Source: Streptosporangiaceae bacterium (GTDB lineage Bacteria; Actinomycetota; Actinomycetes; Streptosporangiales; Streptosporangiaceae). Taken from it: a stretch of DNA of 35,866 bases. Shown one piece after another: positions 1-7,351 of the stretch (position 1 is the first letter of the stretch; each line of letters opens with the position of its first letter). Made by a program: the position numbers and the translations under genes. The notes beneath the pieces were generated by a model. That model made no database searches, had not been told where the DNA came from, and worked only from the letters and a program-made list of their open reading frames with translations. Where the stretch lies: assembly GCA_030041275.1 (NCBI GenBank), contig JASHOE010000241.1, positions 1 through 35,866 on the forward strand, written 5' to 3'.

Positions 1-504
1 ACCTCGAAGTTCGCGGCGGCGCACTGGCGGTCGCTGCGGGAGGAGAGCGCGCAGAACCGGATCATCAACTTCACCTCGGTGTCGGGGCTGCACGGTGCCC
101 CCGGCCAGCCCAACTACGCGGCCGCCAAGATGGGGATCGTGGGCCTGACCTGGTCGTCCGCCAACGCGCTGGCCAAGTACGGCGTGACGGTGAACGCCAT
201 TTCGCCGGGTGCGGCGACCCGGATGACCGACTCCGTCCCGGAGGACCGCCGCCGGGCCGGGATGGTCTCCGGCGATGTTCGGTCGCCGGACAATGTTGCC
301 CCGATCGTGGCGTACCTGGCCAGCGAGCGCTCGGGCTGGCTGACTGGCCGGATCGTGCACTCGGCGGGCTATGAGGTGTCGCTGTACAACAACATGGCGC
401 CGGTGGTCCGGCTGATCGGCCAGGAGCCCTGGCAGCTGGACGACCTCGCCGACCAGGTCGAGCGCTCGTTCCGATCGGCGCCTGCGCCGGGCCGGGTCGT
501 GTGA
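1..504 (+). CDS. Short-chain dehydrogenase/reductase, 3' part (5' end outside window)
   Basis: Frame 1 is open from the first base to TGA at 502-504, giving 167 residues of a classical SDR whose NAD(P)-binding N-terminus lies before the window. The catalytic triad is visible: Ser in FTSVSG (visible residue 26), then Tyr39 and Lys43 in NYAAAKMG, with the usual 13-residue Ser-Tyr spacing. The post-catalytic motif VNAISPGAATRM follows. After the Rossmann core comes GWLTGRIVHSAGYEVSLYNN and a C-terminal extension of about 50 residues, a layout I associate with actinobacterial SDRs of acyl-CoA or steroid side-chain metabolism. The substrate cannot be read from the sequence. An LLM oxidoreductase gene starts 52 nt downstream on the same strand and may be co-transcribed. 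The GTG at 79 is an internal codon, not the start. Confidence 0.9.
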   Translation, partial: TSKFAAAHWRSLREESAQNRIINFTSVSGLHGAPGQPNYAAAKMGIVGLTWSSANALAKYGVTVNAISPGAATRMTDSVPEDRRRAGMVSGDVRSPDNVAPIVAYLASERSGWLTGRIVHSAGYEVSLYNNMAPVVRLIGQEPWQLDDLADQVERSFRSAPAPGRVV

Positions 505-555
505 GACCGCGAACCGGCCCCGCGCGGGTGTGGCGGTCATGAGTGGGGGAAAGCT

Positions 556-1599
556 ATGAAGCTTGGACTGACGGTTGGCTACTCGGGCGCGCACGTGAAC
601 TTCCCGATCGGCCTGGTCAAGTTCGCCGAGAAGCTGGGTTACGACTCAGTGTGGACCGCTGAAGCGTACGGCTCGGACGCGATGACGCCGCTGGCCTGGA
701 TCGCCGCGCAGACTTCCCGGATCCGGCTAGGTACCGGCATCGCCCAGCTGGCCGGGCGGACACCCGCCATGTGCGCGATGCAGGCGATGACGATCGACGG
801 ACTGGCCGGCGGCGGCCGGATGATCGTGGGACTCGGGGTGTCCGGGCCGCAGATCGTCGAGGGCTGGTACGGGCAGCCGTGGGGGAGGCCGTACTGGCGG
901 GTGCGTGACTACGTTGAGATCATGCAGAGGATCTTCCAGCGCGAGGCTCCCGTCTCGCACCAGGGTAAGGAGATCTCGCTGCCCTATACCGGCGACGGCG
1001 CCAGTGGGCTGGGCAAGCCGCTGCGGTCAATCCTGCACCAGGACCACCACATTCCGATCTACCTGGGCAGCGGGTCGGACACGATGCTGCGCCTCTGCGG
1101 CGAAATCTGCGACGGCGTTCTGCCGCTGCGGTTCGCGCCCAGCCACATGCCCCGGTTCCGGCGAGCTATCGAGGAAGGATTCCGGCGCGCAGGCAACGGC
1201 AAGAGCTGGGATAGCTTCGCTTTCGAGGCCGGCGTCTCGGTCAGCGTCACCGACGACGTCGCGACGGCGTTGCGGGCAATGAAGCCCAGCGTCGCGCTCT
1301 ACGTGGGCGGCATGGGCCATCCGACGCTCAACTTCCATAAGCAGGCGATGGAGCAGCAGGGTTACGGCGACGCGGCGGCGAGGATCGAGGAGTTGTTCCG
1401 CGCGGGGCGCAAGGAGGAGGCAGCCGACGCTGTGCCCGACGAGTTCGTCGACGAACACTCCCTGGTCGGGTCACCGGCTCGCATCCGGCAGCGGTACCAG
1501 CCGTGGGCGGACAGCGGCGTTACCGCGCTGCACATCGGGACCCGCCAGGAAGCCGCGATCGAGCTGATGGCGGAGGTCGCTCTCGGTCCGGATGGCTAG
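556..1599 (+). CDS. LLM-class (luciferase-like) F420-dependent oxidoreductase
   Basis: The 347-residue product has the TIM-barrel layout of the luciferase-like monooxygenase family. The N-terminus MKLGLTVGYSG is followed by AEKLGYDSVWTAEAYGSDAMTPLAW, then SRIRLGTGIAQL, GRMIVGLGVSG and the late PIYLGSGS strand. The family uses reduced F420 or FMN. The actinobacterial subgroup with this N-terminus is usually annotated as F420-dependent, which is inference here. The ATG at 556 is preceded by GGGGGA at good spacing. It follows the SDR gene by 52 nt on the same strand, so the pair may act in one oxidation route. A short duplicated copy of its 3' end lies just after the stop. Substrate unknown. Confidence 0.88.
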   Translation: MKLGLTVGYSGAHVNFPIGLVKFAEKLGYDSVWTAEAYGSDAMTPLAWIAAQTSRIRLGTGIAQLAGRTPAMCAMQAMTIDGLAGGGRMIVGLGVSGPQIVEGWYGQPWGRPYWRVRDYVEIMQRIFQREAPVSHQGKEISLPYTGDGASGLGKPLRSILHQDHHIPIYLGSGSDTMLRLCGEICDGVLPLRFAPSHMPRFRRAIEEGFRRAGNGKSWDSFAFEAGVSVSVTDDVATALRAMKPSVALYVGGMGHPTLNFHKQAMEQQGYGDAAARIEELFRAGRKEEAADAVPDEFVDEHSLVGSPARIRQRYQPWADSGVTALHIGTRQEAAIELMAEVALGPDG

Positions 1600-1650
1600 C
1601 TGGCGCTCGCTGACGTCGTGGCGGTGACATCAAGCTGATGGCGGAAGTCG
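1562..1650 (+). repeat. Duplicated 18-bp segment spanning the end of the LLM gene
   Basis: AGCTGATGGCGGAGGTCG at 1562-1579, inside the last codons of the LLM gene, recurs at 1633-1650 with one mismatch (A for G). The second copy lies in the gap before the convergent enoyl-CoA hydratase gene. It looks like a small tandem duplication of the gene end, now noncoding. Confidence 0.6.
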
Positions 1651-1681
1651 TCCTCACCGCCCGGAGTTGGCCATAGCTATG

Positions 1682-2533
1682 TCAGTCGGCAAGCTCTCCG
1701 TCGGGCGCGAGTGGTGGCGGGAAGTCGCGCGACTTCGACAGTCGCCACTGCGGCGCACGCTTCTCCAGGAACGCGACCACGCCTTCGGCCGCGTCAGCCT
1801 GCCGCCCGCTCCACCGGAACACTTCGCTTTCGAGGCGTTGGTGCGCGGACCGATCTGGATCGGCGAGGCCCCGGTAGATCAGCGCCTTCGTGGCCGCCAC
1901 GGACATGGCCGACGTGTTTGCAGCGATGTCGTGGCCGATTTCGAGCGCGGCCGGCAGCACTACGTCGGCCGGCAGCGCACGGGACATCAGCCCGATCTCG
2001 GCGGCTTCGGTGCCGCTGATCAGCCGCCCGGTGAGCATGACCTCCAGCGCTCGGGAGCCACCGATCAGCCGCGGCACGAGCCAGGTGGAGCCGGCCTCCG
2101 CCACGATGCCGCGTCGCGGGAATACGAACCCGTACTTGCCGTCAGCGGCCGCGATCCGGATGTCCCACGACATCGGGATCGTCAGGCCCATGCCGACGGC
2201 CGAGCCGTTCATCGCCGCGATCACGGGGGTCCGCATCTGCCACACCGGGACCGGCGGCCGCTCTCGGCTGGCGGCCTCGAGGTCGCCGCCTTCGCCCCGC
2301 CGCCCGCCGAATGTCCTGCCGCCGCCGCTAAGGTCAGCCCCGGCGGAGAAATACTTTCCTGCCCCGGTGACGACGATGGCCCGGACTGCATCGTCGGCAT
2401 CGAAGATCTCCAGCGCTGCGTGCATTTCCTGGAGCATCTCGCGGGAGAACGAGTTGCGGTGCTCGGGCCGGTTCAGCCAGATCGTGGCGACACCATCCTC
2501 GACCTTCGTCAGGATTGCCGTGTAGTCCGGCAT
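1682..2533 (-). CDS. Enoyl-CoA hydratase/isomerase (crotonase) family protein
   Basis: The 283-residue protein belongs to the crotonase superfamily, whose members hydrate, isomerise or hydrolyse acyl-CoA thioesters. It starts MPDYTAILTKVEDGVATIWLNRPEHRNSFS, with the typical ITLNRP-like strand. The first oxyanion-hole segment is KYFSAGADLSG (about 60-70). The second is MNGSAVGMGLTI, followed by AEAGSTWLVPRLIG with a Glu at the usual catalytic position and the family signature TGRLISGTEAAEIGLMSR. A Gly/Arg-rich insert (about 70-90) follows the oxyanion motif. The ATG at 2533 has GGGAG about 9 nt upstream. It lies 100 nt downstream of the MFS gene on the same strand, separated by a strong hairpin. 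Its acyl-CoA substrate is not evident. Confidence 0.92.
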   Translation of the reverse strand: MPDYTAILTKVEDGVATIWLNRPEHRNSFSREMLQEMHAALEIFDADDAVRAIVVTGAGKYFSAGADLSGGGRTFGGRRGEGGDLEAASRERPPVPVWQMRTPVIAAMNGSAVGMGLTIPMSWDIRIAAADGKYGFVFPRRGIVAEAGSTWLVPRLIGGSRALEVMLTGRLISGTEAAEIGLMSRALPADVVLPAALEIGHDIAANTSAMSVAATKALIYRGLADPDRSAHQRLESEVFRWSGRQADAAEGVVAFLEKRAPQWRLSKSRDFPPPLAPDGELAD

Positions 2534-2574
2534 GCAGATCGTCTCCCTCGGTACTCGTCACCATTGGTCGCGAC

Positions 2575-2613
2575 GGGGAACAGGGCGGTTCTCCGAAAGC
2601 CGCCCCGTTCCCC
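2575..2613 (-). terminator. Intercistronic hairpin between MFS and enoyl-CoA hydratase genes
   Basis: GGGGAACAGGGCGG at 2575-2588 pairs with CCGCCCCGTTCCCC at 2600-2613 with one mismatch, and the stem can extend by two more pairs around a 7-nt loop. There is no T-tract. It follows the MFS stop by about 20 nt and precedes the hydratase start, so it could be a terminator, an attenuator or an mRNA-stability element. Confidence 0.7.
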
Positions 2614-2633
2614 TACGAATCTCTGCCGCAACC

Positions 2634-4076
2634 TTAGGCGGCAGCCGACTGTTCGTGGAGCCGGCTGAGTTCCTCTGCCACCTTCGCCTCGTGGGCCTCA
2701 AACTCGGCCCGGGCTGCCGATGGTCTCCAGTGGCCGTACATGGTGAAGATGAAGGGTACGAAGACGACGACGCAGGCGAGACAGATCCAGTACCAGGTGC
2801 GCCAGCCGGAGGCCGTCTCGACCGGGCTGCCGATGATGTGCGGGATGATGAGGCCGAAGGGCACCCCAACGACCCGGGTCGCGAATCCGTACAGCGATGA
2901 GCCAGTCGCGATCAGTGCCGGGTTGCGAGCCTCAAGCGTCTCGGTGAAGCTGGCGAACCACGGGGCATAGCAGCAGGCCAGCGACGTCGACAGCAGGCTC
3001 AGGATGAGCGCCATCGAGGTGAAGCTGACGCCAGCCTTAGCGTTCATCAACAAGAGGATCGCCACGATCGTGCCCGCGGAGCCGAGGACCATGAACGGCT
3101 TGCGGACCCGGAGCCAGTCCGACAAAGCGCCCCAGACGACGAGCGCCACGATGTTGACACCCCAGTAGATCTCCTGGATGCCGTTGAAGCTGGACAGCGA
3201 GAAGTGCAGGAACTCCGGCAGGTAGAAGACGAAGTACGCGATCGCGGTGAAGTAGATGACCAGGAACAAGTTGATGGCGATCGAGCTGCAGATGGTGTTC
3301 ACGTGGATCATCTGCCGCCAGCGGTGCTTGGTCGCCTCCACAAGGTTGAGCCCGCGGGCGTGAGCCTCGACGAGCAGTCGCTCATTCATCGCGGCCATCC
3401 GCTGGCTGCGGATCCCGGCGGGCAGCTCGCGGAGGAGCAACAGGCAGATCACGAACATGACGAGAGCCGCGTAGCCTGAGAACCGATACAGGTTCTGCCA
3501 GTTGGCGAACGTCACGCTCAGCGGCAGGTAAGCGCGCGCGACCGCGGACAGCACGAAGTAACCGGCAACTGGACCGAACGTCCAGAAGCCCATCGCGAGT
3601 CCCCGTTGCATCTGCGGGGAGAAGTCCCGCACCAAGGCCGGGGTGCCCACGAAGATCGCGCCGTCGGCCAGGTAGAGCAGGCACGTCATCAGCGCGAACA
3701 CGAACTTGTTCGGCGCCAGGGGTATCGCGAACAGCGCGAACAACCCGTTGATGAGCAGGCCGATCACGACCATGTTGGCCCGGCCCCACCGATCGCCCCA
3801 GCTGGAAATGTAGGACGCGAGGCCGCCGACCACTCCGGCTACCACTAGCAGGTCAGCGTAGTAGCCCAGCGTCATCCCGAAGTGCGGGAAGATCACCGGC
3901 GTGGCCGCCGCGCCCGCGGCTACGGTCCAGGTGAAGACGATGTTCGCTAAGACGACGACGGCGAGTAAGAACGCCCGGTACCCGCCGACCGGATAGTGCG
4001 TCAGGTCGCGTTTCCACAGCCTCTGTAACTGGAGGCCGTTTCTCGGCGCCACCGGCAGCGAGGTGGTTGAACTCAT
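2634..4076 (-). CDS. MFS transporter, 12-TM type
   Basis: The 480-residue integral membrane protein shows about twelve hydrophobic helices. The first is RAFLLAVVVLANIVFTWTVA. The loop 2-3 signature is GDRWGRA and its pseudo-repeat in the second half is GALSDWLRVRKP, both typical of the major facilitator superfamily. A cytoplasmic central loop of about 40 residues (LPAGIRSQRMAAMNERLL onward) separates the halves, and the C-terminal tail is charged. The start is well supported: AAGGAGGT lies 5 nt before the ATG. It is transcribed away from tetR, and an AT-rich palindrome like the one upstream of tetR sits 128 nt before the start, so TetR control is likely. With the hydratase downstream, an organic-acid or xenobiotic substrate is plausible but unproven. 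Confidence 0.9.
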   Translation of the reverse strand: MSSTTSLPVAPRNGLQLQRLWKRDLTHYPVGGYRAFLLAVVVLANIVFTWTVAAGAAATPVIFPHFGMTLGYYADLLVVAGVVGGLASYISSWGDRWGRANMVVIGLLINGLFALFAIPLAPNKFVFALMTCLLYLADGAIFVGTPALVRDFSPQMQRGLAMGFWTFGPVAGYFVLSAVARAYLPLSVTFANWQNLYRFSGYAALVMFVICLLLLRELPAGIRSQRMAAMNERLLVEAHARGLNLVEATKHRWRQMIHVNTICSSIAINLFLVIYFTAIAYFVFYLPEFLHFSLSSFNGIQEIYWGVNIVALVVWGALSDWLRVRKPFMVLGSAGTIVAILLLMNAKAGVSFTSMALILSLLSTSLACCYAPWFASFTETLEARNPALIATGSSLYGFATRVVGVPFGLIIPHIIGSPVETASGWRTWYWICLACVVVFVPFIFTMYGHWRPSAARAEFEAHEAKVAEELSRLHEQSAAA

Positions 4077-4204
4077 CGGGAACCTCCTTCACGCCCGGCC
4101 CGGTAGGGCATCGGTTGGCTATACCGTTCAGCACGCCAGGCATGCCGGGCAGACGCAGCGCCGCGCGAGCGCCAGCCCAGACGTAACCTTCCGAGTAAGA
4201 ATCT

Positions 4205-4217
4205 AGAATTAAATACT
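4205..4217. promoter_or_regulatory. Candidate TetR operator upstream of the MFS gene
   Basis: AGAATTAAATACT lies in an AT-rich island (4195-4220) and is part of the larger imperfect palindrome CTAGAATTAAATACTAG. It matches 11 of 13 bases of the perfect palindrome at 5145-5157 upstream of tetR. The distance to the MFS start codon is 128 nt, the same as for the tetR copy. Confidence 0.6.
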
Positions 4218-4317
4218 AGGATCGTGCGGCAGCAGGGAAGTCGTGTCAAGGCACCCGAGCGCCGACTTAGAAGGGTGAGCTGCCGCTACGGGCTGGCGCC
4301 GCGCCGGCCGGGAGTGG

Positions 4318-5016
4318 CTACAGCGCAGCTGCGCTCGCTGTCGGCGCGCGCTCGCCTACCCCCGCTGCGGTACCTGGCCGGTCATCGGGTCGTGCAGTGC
4401 CCTCGGCCATCAGCCTGCGCACGTAGTCGATCACGGCATCGATGACCCGGTTGGCCTGGCGCCGCGTCTTCGACGCGGCCACTTCACGGGCGCCCTCGCC
4501 GATCACGGCGGTCAGGATCGCCGCATAGAGCCGGTCGAACGAGGTGTCAGGCAGCCCCAGGAGGGTGTCGTTCTGGCCGGTCCACTCGTGCCCACGACGC
4601 CGTTTGATGAGCTCGAAGCCCGGTGGCCCGTCGCCAGTAAAGAACAGCAACGCCAGGTCACGGCGGCGCCAGCTACCCTCCAGGAACGCGCGCGCGCCAA
4701 CGCAGAAGAGCTCGGCCCGATCGGTGACGCCCGCCAGCCGTGCAGCCGCGACCGCTTTGCTGGCCGCATCCTCGTGAGCTGCCTGATGTTCCTGGAAGAG
4801 CGCGATGAAGATCTCGCTCTTCCCGCCGAAGTGATGGTAGAGGCTGCCGACACTCGATCCGGCGCGATCCACGATGTCGGCGATGCTCGCGCTCGTGAAC
4901 CCCTGCTCGGTGAAGACCTCGCGGGCGGCGTCGAGCAGGGCGCGCTGCGTCTGCGCAGTGCGGCTCCACTGCCAAGAGCCGCCGAGTGCTCTGCCGGCGA
5001 CTGGTTGCCTGGCCAT
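4318..5016 (-). CDS. TetR family transcriptional regulator
   Basis: The product has the TetR N-terminal DNA-binding domain: RTAQTQRALLDAAREVFTEQG is followed by the helix-turn-helix ASIADIVDRAGSSVGSLYHHF (about 43-63). A divergent ligand-binding domain follows and the tail is Ala/Pro-rich. From the ATG at 5016 it is 232 residues. The open frame continues to 5079, but the extra 21 residues are Arg-rich and unlike the family, whereas 5016 has GAGG about 11 nt upstream. It sits between a VOC gene (upstream, same strand) and the MFS-hydratase unit (downstream, same strand). Matching palindromes precede both this gene and the MFS gene, so it probably represses itself and the transporter. Ligand unknown. 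Confidence 0.9.
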   Translation of the reverse strand: MARQPVAGRALGGSWQWSRTAQTQRALLDAAREVFTEQGFTSASIADIVDRAGSSVGSLYHHFGGKSEIFIALFQEHQAAHEDAASKAVAAARLAGVTDRAELFCVGARAFLEGSWRRRDLALLFFTGDGPPGFELIKRRRGHEWTGQNDTLLGLPDTSFDRLYAAILTAVIGEGAREVAASKTRRQANRVIDAVIDYVRRLMAEGTARPDDRPGTAAGVGERAPTASAAAL

Positions 5017-5144
5017 CGTCTTCAGCCTCACACTTCTGCATCGCGCCCGCGCGGACCGGATAAGCCGGACGCCGATCATGCCGCTAGATCCAACCCGCAG
5101 ACTGGCCGGCGCTCGTCTCGCGCTGCGCTAACCCCACCCTTTCC

Positions 5145-5157
5145 AGAATTGAATTCT
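5145..5157. promoter_or_regulatory. Candidate TetR operator upstream of tetR (perfect palindrome)
   Basis: AGAATTGAATTCT is a perfect 6-1-6 inverted repeat in an otherwise GC-rich gap. It lies exactly 128 nt upstream of the chosen tetR start, mirroring the related site at 4205-4217 before the MFS gene. TetR proteins commonly bind such sites to autoregulate. Confidence 0.6.
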
Positions 5158-5243
5158 ATGCTGCGGGCTCGGTCCGCGGTCGACAGCTCGGCGGGCTTGC
5201 CAACAGGCCTCGGCGCGGGAGCTGGCCGTCGTGGCCGCGCCGG

Positions 5244-5612
5244 CTACCCGGCGGTCAGAATCTCCATGAGGTGGCCATTCGGGTCGCGGAAGTAGGTGCC
5301 GCTACCGCCGGCCTTGCTCCGGTAGACCTCGCCGACTCGCTGGCAGGCCGGATCGGCGTAGTACTCGATACCCGCGTGCTGGATCCGGCCGAACGCCGCG
5401 CCGAATTCTTCCTCGCTGACGAGAAACGCGTAGTGGTGGGCGTCGATCGTCTCCGCTGCGTCGAAGTCCAGGGTTACCCCGTTGTCCAGCGTGACCGGGG
5501 TGAAGTGCGCGACAGGCGGGCCCACCGTGAGGCCTAGGACACTGGCGAGGAACTCGGCCGACGCCTCGGGGTCGTGCGCTGGGACGATCGTGTGGTTTAG
5601 CTCAACCGCCAT
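5244..5612 (-). CDS. VOC (glyoxalase/dioxygenase fold) family protein
   Basis: The 122-residue single-unit VOC protein begins MAVELNHTIVPAHDPEASAE, giving the first metal-ligand position His7. It continues with the strand DAHHYAFLV (His59/His60) and ends TYFRDPNGHLMEILT with Glu117, the classical terminal metal ligand. The fold supports lyases, isomerases and dioxygenases as well as metal-free resistance proteins, so the activity is open. The start is decided by AAGGAGG directly before the ATG at 5612. The frame is open to 5786, but the extra 58 residues lack family similarity. It is upstream of tetR on the same strand with a gap of about 230 nt containing the tetR operator, so it is probably separately transcribed. 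Confidence 0.88.
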   Translation of the reverse strand: MAVELNHTIVPAHDPEASAEFLASVLGLTVGPPVAHFTPVTLDNGVTLDFDAAETIDAHHYAFLVSEEEFGAAFGRIQHAGIEYYADPACQRVGEVYRSKAGGSGTYFRDPNGHLMEILTAG

Positions 5613-5811
5613 CGCTGCCTCCTTGCCGGGCGAACACACCGCGGAGTGCCGCTGCCCGCACCGTTCCAATTGCCACGGTACGAGTGTCGGCCCACAGGGT
5701 GCACTACCGGACGCGGTAATTCCGTGGAGGTGCATCTCCGCTTGGCGCATTCCCGGTTCTATCTGGCCGCTACCTTCTGCTGACACCCGGCGATATCAGC
5801 CTCCGCGCCGC

Positions 5812-5825
5812 TATTCTGCCGATTG
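5812..5825 (+). promoter_or_regulatory. Candidate -10 element for a leaderless GTG gene
   Basis: TATTCT at 5812-5817 is followed 7 nt later by the GTG at 5825, with no Shine-Dalgarno sequence between. This is the spacing expected when transcription starts on the first base of the start codon, as is common in actinobacteria. Confidence 0.45.
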
Positions 5826-6382
5826 TGGCCTTCCCCTGGGACAATCTGATCAGCGCGGCGGCCGGCGTGGTCGGTGGGCTGGGCGGTGGCCTCGGCTCGG
5901 TATGGCTCAAATCCCGCTACGACGGCAAGCAGGCACGTCAGGCGCGGATCGACGCCAGGGCCGACGCCGTGGACGCCTCTTACGCCCGACTCGTCGTGAC
6001 TGCGCGGTTCATTGCCCAGAGCATGGGCCAGATCCGAATCTGGCTTGCCGGAGCGCCGGACCGCATGCCGGATTCGGTGATTCTTCCGGCGATCGAGCGC
6101 TCAGACCACATGGTGAACCAGCTGAACGAGACCGTCGCTGTCGTCCAGCTAACCGGGTCCGAGGCCGCTCGGGTGGCGGCGGGCAAGCTCATCGACGCCG
6201 CGCGCGACGCCACCGCTGTCATCCAGGAACGATCACAGGTCATGAACCAGTCGAGCCCGGCTGAGCGGGCGAGCCTGGCCGACTTCGACAGCAAGAAAGC
6301 GGAGGGGCTGATAGCCGCATTCCAGGCCTCGATCAGCGATTTCATCTCCGCAGTGAGGTCCGCCAAGCCTGGCCGGGGCTAG
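5825..6382 (+). CDS. Hypothetical membrane-anchored protein
   Basis: I do not recognise this 185-residue protein. Residues about 7-28 (NLISAAAGVVGGLGGGLGSV) form a Gly-rich hydrophobic segment like a single N-terminal membrane anchor or signal anchor. A basic stretch KSRYDGKQARQARIDARAD follows, then a mostly helical, Ala-rich domain to the end (ERSQVMNQSSPAERASLADF onward). There are no cysteines and no clear catalytic motif. The codon bias supports real coding. GTG at 5825 is the best start, with TATTCT 7 nt upstream and no ribosome-binding site. It is divergent from the VOC gene and convergent with the YbjQ-like gene. The Gly-rich anchor followed by a helical soluble part resembles small phage-holin-like or envelope-associated hypothetical proteins, but no function can be assigned. 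Confidence 0.75.
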   Translation: MAFPWDNLISAAAGVVGGLGGGLGSVWLKSRYDGKQARQARIDARADAVDASYARLVVTARFIAQSMGQIRIWLAGAPDRMPDSVILPAIERSDHMVNQLNETVAVVQLTGSEAARVAAGKLIDAARDATAVIQERSQVMNQSSPAERASLADFDSKKAEGLIAAFQASISDFISAVRSAKPGRG

Positions 6383-6460
6383 CCGCCGCGCCGAGCGCTC
6401 CACCAGAGATCGCGGCCGACTCTTATCGAGGGAACTCGGCGCGTGCGGAGTCTCGTCGTG

Positions 6461-7198
6461 TCAGGGACTCGGGGTGAGGTGCGAGCTTTCCGGCTCAACC
6501 GTCACGGCTGTGCCGTAGGCGACGACCTCGGACATGGTGTCACCGATCTCGTTGCAGTCGAACCGCATCGCGACGACGGCGTTTGCGCCTCGGCTGCGAG
6601 CTTCGCGCCACATTCGCTCGCGGGCCCGGTTGCGGCTGTCGGTGAGCAATCTCGTGTATCCGATAACCTCGCCGCCGGCGCCGGTCCGGAGCGATGCGCC
6701 GAGGTTGCTGAAGTAATTCCGGGCGCAGACGATGAGGCCGAATACGTCTCCGTGGACCTGGGTTATTCGGTGACCTGGAATATCGTTCGTGGTCACGATG
6801 AGCGTCGGCTGCTGGTCGGAGTCCGGATATGGTGTCCCGCCTGCTGCGTCCTCAGCGGCCCGCTCGAAGAGAACGGCTGCAGCTTTCTCAGCGGCGCGCG
6901 GGTCCTGCTGGCACAGCGAGCGCCACGCGTCGCGCCAGCCGTCTTCGGTCAGCGGGAAGTGCTCCATGACTCTGAGTCCGCCCATGACACCCCAGGCGAT
7001 TATCACGAACTGGGGCCCACCGCCCGATGGCGGATTGAACTGCCAGCCGATTACGCGTGGTGAGCCATGGATCAGGGGATACGGCACGCCAGCTTGCTTT
7101 TCGTGGTTGCGGATCACCGGCATTGCGGGCGCCGAATTCGCCATGTCGAGCCGCGTGGGTTGACTGCCCTGAATCTCGCTCTCACCTGAGTCGCTCAC
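6461..7198 (-). CDS. YbjQ/UPF0145-type protein with an N-terminal extra domain
   Basis: The C-terminal ~105 residues match the YbjQ (UPF0145, heavy-metal-binding-domain-like) family: LIVTTNDIPGHRITQVHG, then GLIVCARNYFSNLGASL, then a helix with RERMWREARSRGANAVVAMR, then a strand ending VVAYGTAVTVEP. The family forms a pentameric barrel of unknown function. The N-terminal ~130 residues (RVIGWQFNPPSGGGPQFVI, and a helical part DGWRDAWRSLCQQDPRAA) are not part of YbjQ and I do not recognise them. I choose GTG at 7198 (245 residues) because GAAAGGG lies about 8 nt upstream. An ATG at 7144 is the alternative. The frame is open far upstream, but that region overlaps the real plus-strand MetE-like gene. 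It is divergent from that gene across a 153-nt gap. Confidence 0.8.
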   Translation of the reverse strand: MSDSGESEIQGSQPTRLDMANSAPAMPVIRNHEKQAGVPYPLIHGSPRVIGWQFNPPSGGGPQFVIIAWGVMGGLRVMEHFPLTEDGWRDAWRSLCQQDPRAAEKAAAVLFERAAEDAAGGTPYPDSDQQPTLIVTTNDIPGHRITQVHGDVFGLIVCARNYFSNLGASLRTGAGGEVIGYTRLLTDSRNRARERMWREARSRGANAVVAMRFDCNEIGDTMSEVVAYGTAVTVEPESSHLTPSP

Positions 7199-7291
7199 GT
7201 GCGCATCCCTTTCCCCGGACCGGCGTAATCCTGGCACACGCCGAGGTGCCGAATTACCCCGTCCGATCGAACAAAGCTGGAGCGAGCGCCG

Positions 7292-7314
7292 GTCGGCATG
7301 GTTAGCTTGCCGAC
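7292..7314. promoter_or_regulatory. Inverted repeat in divergent ybjQ-like/metE-like intergenic region
   Basis: GTCGGCA at 7292-7298 and TGCCGAC at 7308-7314 form a perfect 7-bp inverted repeat with a 9-bp AT-richer spacer. It lies 37 bp before the plus-strand start at 7352, a reasonable place for a regulator site. No regulator gene is adjacent. Confidence 0.35.
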
Positions 7315-7351
7315 ACGGACTTGACGGCTCATCGACCTCGCGAGGATGACT

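Noticed and set aside
1667..2668. Long plus-strand frame opposite the enoyl-CoA hydratase
   Set aside because: It is the high-GC shadow of the hydratase gene, with no family features and no ribosome-binding site.
5017..5079. N-terminal extension of the first TetR
   Set aside because: Twenty-one Arg-rich residues without family similarity; the 5016 start has a ribosome-binding site and the operator spacing matches.
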